NCBI GenBank assembly: GCA_035532275.1
Contig: DATKRG010000025.1
Location: forward strand, 1 to 64,000
DNA: 64,000 nt
DNA from: UBA9676 sp035532275
GTDB taxonomy: Bacteria > Actinomycetota > Actinomycetes > Streptosporangiales > Streptosporangiaceae
Direction: 5' to 3'
Positions 1-7,537 of this stretch are shown piece after piece. Position 1 is the stretch's first letter; every line of letters begins with the position of its first letter. The position numbers were made by a program, and so were the translations under genes. The notes under the pieces are model-generated. The model ran no database searches, was not told where the DNA came from, and saw only the letters and a list, made by a program, of their open reading frames with translations.

Positions 1-118
1 TCCGCTGCTGGCGGGTGGTGGTGAACGTCGCGTGCTCGGCAGTTGCCGCGAGGAGTTTGCGCAGCTCAGGGGCGGTTTCTGCGCTGTGCGGGCACTGGCC
101 CGGGCGTGACCGGCCAGC
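1..118 (-). pseudogene. Gene fragment running off the left edge
   Basis: One minus-strand frame reads ETAPELRKLLAATAEHATF before leaving the window. It looks like genuine protein rather than a shadow, but no start codon precedes it in frame. A copy of the same DNA occurs at 1007-1036, where the frame ends almost at once. It may be the 3' part of a broken or duplicated element gene. No function is assigned. Confidence 0.3.
60..89. repeat. 30-bp direct repeat, copy 1
   Basis: This copy begins CGCAGCTCAGGGGCGGTTTC and matches 1007-1036 at 27 of 30 positions in the same orientation. The pair flanks the small-gene cluster of the tRNA-linked element. Confidence 0.75.
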
Positions 119-129
119 ACTAGGCCCGG

Positions 130-273
130 TCAGCCGAACCGCCGGCGGGCGAGCCTGCCGGCGGCCTTGCCGTAGAGCCGTCGTGCGATGCGGCGGGGTG
201 TCCGGCCTCGCAGGTCGTTGTACGTGCGGAGTGCGCGGTAGATCTGGCTCTCGGTGCTGCGCTTGCGTGGCAT
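130..273 (-). CDS. Small basic hypothetical protein (47 aa)
   Basis: An ATG at 273 is preceded by GGGAGG with 6-nt spacing and opens a 47-residue frame beginning MPRKRSTESQIYRALRTYND and ending in a run rich in Arg and Lys. The stop is at 130-132. It starts only 3 nt after the stop of the preceding frameshifted gene, so the two were probably translated as one operon. Small arginine-rich proteins of this type recur in actinobacterial integrative elements. The function is unknown, and the high charge would fit nucleic-acid binding, which is only an inference. Confidence 0.6.
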   Translation of the reverse strand: MPRKRSTESQIYRALRTYNDLRGRTPRRIARRLYGKAAGRLARRRFG

Positions 274-276
274 CGG

Positions 277-602
277 TCACCTCCCGTCCAGCTCGCGCAC
301 CTCGATGCCGAGGCGCTGCGCACACCGCGCTCGTAGCAGAGAAGCGCGAGTGGGCCGTACGCCTCGCTGAGCCAGCCGAGCTTGCGCTCGATGTCGCCGG
401 CCAGGCGGTCGAGCTGCGCCCTGTACATCCGGTCGAACTTCTCCTGCGCGGCGCGGAAGTACCAGGGCCGCGGCGCCAGCTCGGCGAGGTACGGCCACTG
501 CTCGCGGCCGGGCGGGCGCCAGCGGGGCAGCCCCAAGGTGATGCGGGCTGGCGCCCCGTGGTCGGGGCGCCAGCCCGCATAGCTGCCAGTTGTGACGGTC
601 AC
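277..602 (-). pseudogene. Frameshifted hypothetical protein of the integrative element
   Basis: A GTG start at 602 overlaps the stop of the upstream gene (GTGA), a sign of translational coupling. The frame reads cleanly through WPYLAELAPRPWYFRAAQEK and GPLALLCYERGV, then runs into an unlikely continuation. The conserved-looking end CAQRLGIEVRELDGR lies in a different frame and stops at 277-279, right before the next gene. One missing base near 320-325 would join the two halves into a protein of about 108 residues. The break could be real decay or a sequence error. I know of no function. Confidence 0.6.
541..580. repeat. Perfect 40-bp palindrome inside a coding start
   Basis: Two perfectly complementary 18-bp arms (ATGCGGGCTGGCGCCCCG and its complement) flank the 4-nt loop TGGT. 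The element lies at about codons 8-21 of the minus-strand gene starting at 602, so it would form a strong mRNA hairpin just after the start codon. Confidence 0.9.
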
Positions 603-909
603 TTGCTGGCGCCGACCGCCAGGCCGCGCTGGGCGACGATCCGGCGGGCGCAGGCCAGCGTGGCCTTCTCGCTCTCATGGCCGTACTTGGCTGTGTGCTC
701 GCACTCCCTGATCGTCTCGACGGTCTCGCCCTGGCCGTCCGGGCTGGGCACTGCGATCTTGACCACCGGCCTGTAGAAGGTTCGGGGGTAGGTCTCTGCG
801 TCGATTAGGGCGTATGGCTCGGGCTGCGGCTTCGGGCTGGTCGGCTGCCTGGGTGCCTCGGCTGGCGCGGCGCTTGCGGGCGGTGCTTGCGGGCGGTGCT
901 TGCGGCCAT
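599..909 (-). pseudogene. Hypothetical protein, frame broken at a 13-bp repeat
   Basis: The best start is the ATG at 909, preceded by GGAGG with 7-nt spacing, but its frame ends after about 34 codons. The convincing protein sequence (PYALIDAETYPRTFYRPVVK to QRGLAVGASK) is in the next frame, open up to an upstream ATG at 964 that has no good ribosome-binding site. Adding one more 13-bp unit of the tandem repeat at 878-903 would put the ATG at 909 exactly in frame (MAASTARKHRPQAPPAS). The gene ends in a GTGA overlap with its neighbour. It belongs to the tRNA-linked element, and its function is unknown. Confidence 0.55.
878..903. repeat. 13-bp tandem repeat, two units
   Basis: Two copies of GGGCGGTGCTTGC lie head to tail directly after the best start codon (909) of a minus-strand gene. 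The unit length is not a multiple of three, so gain or loss of a unit changes the reading frame. Confidence 0.9.
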
Positions 910-1006
910 TTTCTTGCCTCCATGAATGGGGTGGTTGAACAATCCTCATTCTTGTAGGAAGCAATTACCGAAGCAATCCGATGCCGCCATTTAACAGGCA
1001 GGTTTT

Positions 1007-1036
1007 CGCAGCTCAGGAGCGGTTTCAGCGCTGCGC
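1007..1036. repeat. 30-bp direct repeat, copy 2
   Basis: This is the second copy of the repeat at 60-89, with 27 of 30 bases identical and the same orientation. On the minus strand both encode a piece reading SAETAPELRK; here the frame stops soon after. It suggests a partial gene duplication or recombination scar. Confidence 0.75.
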
Positions 1037-1068
1037 AGTAATGGCGCCGGGCGCAAACTCCGGGGGAG

Positions 1069-1299
1069 CTAGCCCTCCGCAGCCCACTCCTTCTCGGCTT
1101 CAGCGATCTCGTCCTCCAGATCTTCCGGGCTGCCGCACGACAGGCCCGGGTTCGGCCGGGCGCACCAGCGGATCTCACCGCCCGAGCACGGGACGTACCA
1201 GATCCACCAGTGGGGGTGCGCGGCCCGGAGGGCGTGCAGGATCTTGTCGTAGCCGGCGAGCGGCGGGCGCTCGCCGGCGGGGGCGGCCGCCGTGTCCAT
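1069..1299 (-). CDS. Small hypothetical protein (76 aa)
   Basis: An ATG at 1299 opens a 76-residue frame with a Trp-rich centre (HPHWWIWYVP), two close cysteines and an acidic C-terminus (PEDLEDEIAEAEKEW). No Shine-Dalgarno sequence is visible. A TAGCGT box ends 8 nt before the ATG, so a leaderless mRNA is possible. It is the first gene of the minus-strand cluster of the element and is divergent from the GntR regulator. Proteins of this look are frequent in actinobacterial integrative elements, and none that I recognise has a known role. Confidence 0.6.
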   Translation of the reverse strand: MDTAAAPAGERPPLAGYDKILHALRAAHPHWWIWYVPCSGGEIRWCARPNPGLSCGSPEDLEDEIAEAEKEWAAEG

Positions 1300-1406
1300 G
1301 TTTCTACACGCTACACGTGGCGGCCCATGGCGCGCCAGGTGTCTCGTAGAGCGCCATGGCGCCCCTCGGTCACCGTGCGCTACCAGGGGCTTCTACGGTT
1401 GATCAT

Positions 1407-1643
1407 GTGTCCATCGACCACCTGGGAGACGTCCCCGTCTACCAGCAGCTCGCCGCGATCCTGCGAGAGCAGATCGCGAGCGGGGAGCTACCTGGTGGCC
1501 GGGCATTGCCGTCCCACATCACCCTCGTACAGCGCTACGGCGTAGCCAGGGGGACGGCGGCCAAGGCGGTCGCCATGCTCGTGGATGAGGGCCTGGTGCG
1601 GATCGTGCCCGGCCGCGGGGCCTACGTGCAGCGCCGTAGCTAA
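1407..1643 (+). CDS. Short GntR-family transcriptional regulator
   Basis: The protein has about 78 residues and consists of a GntR-type winged helix only: PVYQQLAAILREQIASGEL leads into the helix-turn-helix (SHITLVQRYGVARGTAAKAV) and a wing ending GRGAYVQ. No effector-binding domain follows. Stand-alone GntR proteins of this size (KorSA type) repress transfer or replication genes of actinobacterial integrative elements, which fits its place beside the tRNA-Asn end. I chose GTG 1407 because the GntR domain begins right after it; an in-frame ATG at 1356 would add 17 unlikely residues. It probably acts on the divergent region between it and the gene at 1299. Confidence 0.75.
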   Translation: MSIDHLGDVPVYQQLAAILREQIASGELPGGRALPSHITLVQRYGVARGTAAKAVAMLVDEGLVRIVPGRGAYVQRRS

Positions 1644-1733
1644 TCGCGGGATGGACGCTGCCGGGACTGCGCGGGCACATGAAGTGTCAGACCCAGATGT
1701 GAACATGGAACCTGGTGAGGTGTGAACACCTCG

Positions 1734-1809
1734 TGGCTCCCGCGATAGGACTCGAACCTATAACCTGCCGGTTAACAGCCGGACGCTCTGCCAATTGAGC
1801 TACGCGGGA
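1734..1809 (-). tRNA. tRNA-Asn (GUU)
   Basis: The minus strand folds as a cloverleaf: acceptor TCCCGCG/CGCGGGA, D arm GCTC/GAGC, anticodon loop CTGTTAA with GTT at the anticodon, T arm ATAGG/CCTAT with loop TTCGAGT. The 3' CCA is encoded at 1734-1736. The anticodon stem has one U-C mismatch at its base. The 3' end faces the integrative-element remnant and is probably its attachment site. Confidence 0.95.
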
Positions 1810-2037
1810 TCAGCCGACACAAGGACACCGGTACCGGGCAGAACCGGTGATCCGTCCCTTGCGGTCGCGGGGATAAGGGTAGCGCACTGACAGGGTGCCC
1901 GCTTCCCAGCGACGAGGGCGCGGTGCTGGCCGGCCGGGGCGTCAGGCCAGGAGTACGGCTGCATATCGGGGGGAAGTCGACCCCGCAGGTTTCCCTGCGG
2001 AAAACCCGCAGGTTCACTGGCGGAAGAGAGGTGCCAG

Positions 2038-2388
2038 ATGCGGTACCGGTACGTGTTCATGGCCGGTCTCGGCGTCGGCTTCGTGCTGGGCGCGCGGGCA
2101 GGCCGGGAGCGCTACGAGCAGCTGGCCAAGCTCGCACGCAAGGCGGCGGACAGCCCGGCCGTCCAGCAGGCGGCGGGTGCCATCCACGCCCAGGCCACAG
2201 GCCTGGCCAAGTCGACCAGGAGCAAGCTGGCTGAGCAGGTGCCCCGGCTGGCCGGGGCGGCGCGGGGCAAGGTAGACGCGGCCCGGAAGGAGCGCGGCGC
2301 GGCCAGGGACGCGAACGGGCGGACCGCCGCCGACGGACAAGGGCCCCACACCACGGCGCCGGGCAGGCGCGGCGAGGCCCCGGCCTGA
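2038..2388 (+). CDS. YtxH-like small membrane-anchored protein
   Basis: The 116-residue protein starts MRYRYVFMAGLGVGFVLGAR, a single short glycine-rich membrane segment followed by an alpha-helical charged region (RERYEQLAKLARKAADSPAV) and a disordered basic tail. This layout is typical of actinobacterial YtxH-domain proteins, which are membrane-anchored and often stress-linked; no biochemical role is known. GAGAGG with 7-nt spacing supports the ATG. It stands alone between tRNA-Asn and the tandem membrane-protein genes. Confidence 0.75.
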   Translation: MRYRYVFMAGLGVGFVLGARAGRERYEQLAKLARKAADSPAVQQAAGAIHAQATGLAKSTRSKLAEQVPRLAGAARGKVDAARKERGAARDANGRTAADGQGPHTTAPGRRGEAPA

Positions 2389-2459
2389 CCGGGTGCCACG
2401 GTTCCGGTCCGTTCCAGCGGCCATGCCAGTCCACCTGGTCTGACTACTCAGCGTTGTCG

Positions 2460-2465
2460 TAAGAT
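2460..2465 (+). promoter_or_regulatory. -10 box (TAAGAT) for a leaderless mRNA
   Basis: TAAGAT ends 6 nt before the ATG at 2472, so transcription would start at or next to the A of the start codon. No Shine-Dalgarno sequence is present. An identical TAAGAT-N6-start arrangement precedes the HIT gene at 34712. No clear -35 box is seen. Confidence 0.55.
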
Positions 2466-2471
2466 CACCTT

Positions 2472-3374
2472 ATGAGTCCGCTGACTGGCGTGCTGGCAGA
2501 GGCATGGGCCTACTACCGCAGGTATGCGGCCCACTTCCTCACGATTGCCTTCGTGATCTACCTGGTGACCGCGATCCTGGTGGCGGTCCTGATCGCGTTC
2601 GCCGGCATCGCCGGCGCGATCCTGGCCTGGATCACTGACCTGGTCGGTCTCTTCCTGGTCCAGTCGGCGCTGGTCCGGGCGATCCAGGATGTCCGCGACG
2701 GGCGGGTGGACCTCGATTTCGGGCAGACAGTCTCGGCCGCGCTGCCCTTCCTGCTGCCGGTCGCCGTCGCGTCCATCCTCGCCAGCATCGGCATCGGGAT
2801 CGGGCTGGTCCTGCTGATCGTGCCCGGGCTGATCCTGCTCACGTTCTGGTCGCTGATCGTGCCCGCCATCGTCATCGGGCAGTCCGGGGCCTTCGGATCG
2901 TTCGGCCATAGCTGGCGGACCGTCCGCGGGAGCGCCTGGAACGTGTTCGGCGTCTACGTGCTGGTGTTCCTGATCTGGATCGCCTTCAGCATCGTGCTCA
3001 GCCTGATCCTGCTGGCGCTGCCGATCCTGGCGCGCAACTTCATCAGCACCGTGATCTCCGGCACCCTGGTCGCACCATTCCTGGCGCTGGTGGTGACGCT
3101 CGTCTACTACCGGCTGACCGCCGCCCACGAGGCAGTGGCGGCTGTGCCTGGCGGGGCGCCCCCGCCAGGCACAGCCACTCCGCCCGGCCCGGCCGCCTCT
3201 CCTGGCACCCCGCCCGGCCCGGCGACCCCGCCCGGTCCGGCCACCTCTACCGGCACCAGCACCCCGCCCGGCACTCCGCCCGGCCCGGCGACCCCACCCG
3301 GTGCCGATACCCCACCCGGTGCCGATACCCCACCGGATACCGGCACCACGCCGGGCGCAGCCAGTCCCGGCTAG
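2472..3374 (+). CDS. Multi-pass membrane protein with Pro/Gly/Thr tail
   Basis: The 300-residue protein has about five hydrophobic segments in residues 20-215, with a conserved block VPGLILLTFWSLIVPAIVIG followed by FGHSWRTVRG. A low-complexity tail (from about residue 225) of PPGPATPPG-type repeats follows. The gene directly downstream (3432) is a paralogue sharing the start MSPL.GVL..AW and the same central block. The family resembles membrane domains sometimes annotated as glycerophosphodiester phosphodiesterase membrane-domain proteins, but no catalytic domain is present. The function is unknown. Confidence 0.75.
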   Translation: MSPLTGVLAEAWAYYRRYAAHFLTIAFVIYLVTAILVAVLIAFAGIAGAILAWITDLVGLFLVQSALVRAIQDVRDGRVDLDFGQTVSAALPFLLPVAVASILASIGIGIGLVLLIVPGLILLTFWSLIVPAIVIGQSGAFGSFGHSWRTVRGSAWNVFGVYVLVFLIWIAFSIVLSLILLALPILARNFISTVISGTLVAPFLALVVTLVYYRLTAAHEAVAAVPGGAPPPGTATPPGPAASPGTPPGPATPPGPATSTGTSTPPGTPPGPATPPGADTPPGADTPPDTGTTPGAASPG

Positions 3375-3431
3375 CCGGAGCTTGCCTGGCGAGCCTGTCC
3401 GCCGCTGGCCGACGCGGTTAGCATGTGCGCC

Positions 3432-4174
3432 ATGAGCCCGCTTTCGGGGGTCTTGCGCCAGGCCTGGCGGCTGTACCTGAATCACGCGCCGCTCTTAGTC
3501 GCCATTGCCTGTGCGATGCTGTTCGGCCCGGTAGGGATCATCAAGGCAGGCGGTTACCTGCTGGCACGGTTCTACCCTTACGACCCGCACGGCTGGCTGG
3601 TCCCGGCGGCGGACATCCTGGCCTGGTCACTTGGCGGCGCCCTGCTGGTCGCAACCGCGGACAGCAGCCGGAATGGCGGGGGGCCGCTCGTGGACGTGCG
3701 GCGGGCGGTCAGCGCCGCGCTGCCGATCGTCATCGCCTTCTTCCTCGCCCGGATCGGCGTCCGCCTCGGTCTGGCCCTGTTCATCGTGCCCGGGCTCATC
3801 CTGCTCACGTTCTGGTCCCTGATCGCGCCCGCCATCGTCATCGGCCGGGCCGGGCCACTGGAAGCCTTCGGCCATAGCTGGCGCACCGTCCGCGGTCACG
3901 GAATGGAGGTTTTCGGCACCTACCTGCTGGTTGCCCTCACCTGGTACGGCGTGTTCGTCGCCATCACATTCGCTCTGGGCGGACTGTCTGCCGCACTGGA
4001 CGGCCGGGCCACGGCCGTCGCCGCGTTCATCGGCCGGACCGCTACCAGTTCCACCGTGACCGAAGTGCTGATGCTGCCGTTCCTGGCGCTCGTCATCACG
4101 CTCATCTACTGGCGGCTCACTGCCGCCGCACAGGACCGGGCAGCCTCGCTGGCAGCAGGCGGCTGGGCTGGCGA

Positions 4175-4178
<4 letters not shown>
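3432..4178 (+). CDS. Multi-pass membrane protein, tandem paralogue
   Basis: The protein has 248 residues and is a paralogue of the preceding gene: it starts MSPLSGVLRQAW and repeats the central block VPGLILLTFWSLIAPAIVIG and FGHSWRTVRG, but lacks the proline-rich tail. I start it at ATG 3432, by alignment with the paralogue, rather than at 3423. TAGCAT ends 7 nt before this ATG, again suggesting a leaderless mRNA. Its TAG stop overlaps the stop of rpoD on the other strand, so the genes converge with no intergenic terminator. The function is unknown. Confidence 0.75.
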
Positions 4179-5335
<1,157 letters not shown>

Positions 5336-5360
5336 GAAGCCAGTGTGCGTCAGGATGCGC

Positions 5361-5387
5361 AGGTTACGGGGGGCTTAATTTTGTCAC
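5361..5387 (-). promoter_or_regulatory. Possible rpoD promoter
   Basis: On the minus strand GTGACA (5387-5382) and TAACCT (5366-5361) are separated by 15 bp, slightly short of ideal. The start point would be about 20-25 nt before the GTG at 5335. The region also contains an AT-rich AAAATTAA tract unusual for this genome. Confidence 0.35.
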
Positions 5388-5442
5388 CCTGCGGCCTGTA
5401 ACACCGGGGACACCGCGCGCGATCTGGGTCGGGCAGCGGTGC

Positions 5443-7464
5443 TCAGAGCGCTCCGGCGGCCTTCTCCAGCAGCGCTTTCCGCCGCTGTTCCAGCGCCACG
5501 AGATCGCCGAACGTCCGGTTGTACTCGGGGTTGTCCACCGGGCTGAGCCGCTGCAGCCGCGATTTGACCGTCGCGATGCTGCGGCTGACCGCCAGTTCCT
5601 CGACCCGCGCGAGCACCGCGTCGGCGTAACGGGCATCGGGCTCGCCGTCCGCTCTCGGCACCCGCAGGATCTCCACCGCCAGCTGCGTCACGAAGGCACG
5701 GGTGCGGTCCTCGGGCGCCTTGTCCCGCAGCCGCGCCGTCCATTCCTGCGCGTTGCCCGCTCCCCCGGTGCCGCCGCAGACCGCGATCAGCTCACGCACC
5801 TCCGTGTGCTGGGCGGCGGTGAAAGCCGCCTGGTCAATGGCGTCGAAAGCCGGCCCGCACAGGGCCGGCCGCTGGATGGCCAGCTTGAGCGCCTCCCGCT
5901 CCACCTGGATCACCGGGTCGGCCAGATCGTAGCGGGGTTCGCCATCGCGGCCGCCCTGCTGGCCCGCTGGCCCGCGCCCACCGGATCGGGCCGGCCCGCC
6001 CGCGTCGCCACCTGGACCCTGCTCCCGGTCAGCCCAGTAGACCCGGCCCTGGCCGGCCGTCGCCGCGCGGCGCTGGCCACCACCGTGCTGGCCACCACCG
6101 TGCTGGCTGCCACCGCGCTGGCTGCCACCGCGCTGGCCACCACCGTGCTGGCGGACCCGGGCCAGCACGAACTCCTCGTCCAGCATGCCCAGCCAGCGGT
6201 CGAGGCTGATCGCGTACCTGTCCCGCAGGCCCCGGTCCTTGATCCGGCCGATGATCCGCGCCGCGGCGTCCAGCGCGGCCAGCCGGCCTTCGTTGGTGTC
6301 GAGGTTGTGCTTGCCCAGCTCGCTGCGGATCGCGAACTCGAACACCGGCACCCGCCGCGCGACCAGGTCGCGCACGGCCGCGTCACCCTGCTTGAGCCGC
6401 AGATCGCACGGGTCGAGGCCGTCCCGCTGCACGGCCACGAACGTCTGGGTGACGAACCGCTCCTCCAGGTCGAACGCGCGCAGTGCCGCACGCTGGCCAG
6501 CCGCGTCCCCGTCGAAGGTGAAGATGACCTCGCCCTGGAACTGGTCGGCGTCCATCAGCAGCCGCCGCAGCACCTTGATGTGCCCGTCGCCGAACGAGGT
6601 GCCCGATGTCGCCACCGCCGTGGGCACCCCGGCCAGGTGGCAGGCCATGACGTCGGTGTAGCCCTCGACCACCACCGCCTGGCGGCGCTGGGCGATCTCC
6701 CGCTTGGCCAGGTCCGCCCCGTACAGCACCGAGCTCTTCTTGAACAGCGGTGTCTCGGGGGTGTTCAGGTATTTCGGGCCGTCGTCGTCGGCGGCGAGCT
6801 TGCGCGCCCCGAACGCGATCACATCCCCGGTCAGATCCCTGACCGGCCAGATCAGCCGGCCACGGAACCTGTCCACCGGGCCGCGCCGGCCCGGGCTGGC
6901 CAGCCCCCCGGTCAGCAGCTCGGCGTCGGTGAACCCCCGGCCACGCAGGTGCCGGGTGAGGGCCTCCCATTCCGCGGGCGCGTACCCGACACCGAAACGC
7001 TCGGCGTCCGCGAGCTCGAATCCGCGCTCCGACAAGAAGTCGCGCCCGATCCGGGCGAGTGGCGTGGTCAATCGTTCGGCATAATAATCGGCTGCTGCCT
7101 TATGGGCCTCCAGCAGGCGGCGGCGCTGGCTCTGCTCCTGGCCAGGGACGTGGCCCCCCTGCTCGTACCGGAGGTCGATGCCCGCGCGGGCGGCGAGCCG
7201 CTCGACGGCCTCCGGGAACGAGAGGTTGTCGATCCGCTCCACGAACTTGATCACGTCGCCGCCGTCGGCGCAGGAGAAGCAGTACCACAGGCCACGGGCC
7301 GGGGTGACGTTGAACGACGGTGTCTTCTCGTCGTGGAACGGGCACAGGCCCTTGAGCGAGCCGCCGCCCGCGTTGCGGAGCTGGAGGTACTCGCCGACGA
7401 CCTCGTCGATGGGCGAGCGCTCGCGGACAACTGCGATGTCCTCGTCGCGGATCCGGCCTGCCAT
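5443..7464 (-). CDS. dnaG: DNA primase DnaG
   Basis: The 673-residue primase lays RNA primers at the replication fork. The CHC2 zinc finger is C41, H44, C62, C65. The RNA-polymerase core has the TOPRIM motif VVVEGYTDVM with E267 and FDGD around 317-320. The C-terminal domain from about residue 500 should bind the DnaB helicase. Between them (about 440-464) sits an unusual run of five [HR]GG[GS]Q pentapeptides. ATG 7464 is chosen for its GGAGGG site with 7-nt spacing. It is followed by rpoD, and an IS607-type element ends about 75 bp upstream. Confidence 0.95.
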   Translation of the reverse strand: MAGRIRDEDIAVVRERSPIDEVVGEYLQLRNAGGGSLKGLCPFHDEKTPSFNVTPARGLWYCFSCADGGDVIKFVERIDNLSFPEAVERLAARAGIDLRYEQGGHVPGQEQSQRRRLLEAHKAAADYYAERLTTPLARIGRDFLSERGFELADAERFGVGYAPAEWEALTRHLRGRGFTDAELLTGGLASPGRRGPVDRFRGRLIWPVRDLTGDVIAFGARKLAADDDGPKYLNTPETPLFKKSSVLYGADLAKREIAQRRQAVVVEGYTDVMACHLAGVPTAVATSGTSFGDGHIKVLRRLLMDADQFQGEVIFTFDGDAAGQRAALRAFDLEERFVTQTFVAVQRDGLDPCDLRLKQGDAAVRDLVARRVPVFEFAIRSELGKHNLDTNEGRLAALDAAARIIGRIKDRGLRDRYAISLDRWLGMLDEEFVLARVRQHGGGQRGGSQRGGSQHGGGQHGGGQRRAATAGQGRVYWADREQGPGGDAGGPARSGGRGPAGQQGGRDGEPRYDLADPVIQVEREALKLAIQRPALCGPAFDAIDQAAFTAAQHTEVRELIAVCGGTGGAGNAQEWTARLRDKAPEDRTRAFVTQLAVEILRVPRADGEPDARYADAVLARVEELAVSRSIATVKSRLQRLSPVDNPEYNRTFGDLVALEQRRKALLEKAAGAL
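6073..6147 (-). repeat. Five 15-bp tandem units in the dnaG linker
   Basis: Five in-frame 15-bp units encode HGGGQ, RGGSQ, RGGSQ, HGGGQ, HGGGQ in the linker between the catalytic and helicase-binding parts of DnaG. Gain or loss of a unit would change linker length without breaking the frame. Confidence 0.9.
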
Positions 7465-7507
7465 CGGCAATCCCTCCGCCCCGTGAGCCCGCCGCCCCGT
7501 CCTGGCG

Positions 7508-7537
7508 AGTCTAGTGCCCGCTACCGTTGCGGGTCAG
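7508..7537 (-). promoter_or_regulatory. Likely dnaG promoter
   Basis: On the minus strand CTGACC (7537-7532) and TAGACT (7513-7508) are spaced 18 bp, a good housekeeping sigma match. The start point would be about 35 nt before the dnaG ATG. The -35 box overlaps the stop codon of tnpB (7536-7534) and lies 3 bp from the inferred end of the IS607-type element. Confidence 0.6.

Larger units (their letters stand above)
1..1733. mobile_element. End of an integrative element (AICE-like) at tRNA-Asn
   Basis: The stretch directly abuts the 3' (CCA) end of a tRNA-Asn gene, the usual attachment point of actinobacterial integrative elements. It holds a short GntR-type regulator facing right and a minus-strand run of small genes typical of such elements' accessory ends, two of them frameshifted. 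No integrase, excisionase or replication gene is visible; they would lie left of position 1. The element identity is inferred from context, and the distal attachment repeat cannot be seen here. Confidence 0.5.

Noticed and set aside
1983..2000. CCGCAGG-TTTC-CCTGCGG hairpin as a terminator
   Set aside because: A 7-bp stem followed by AAAA rather than T on the coding strand and lying just before a gene; too weak to call.
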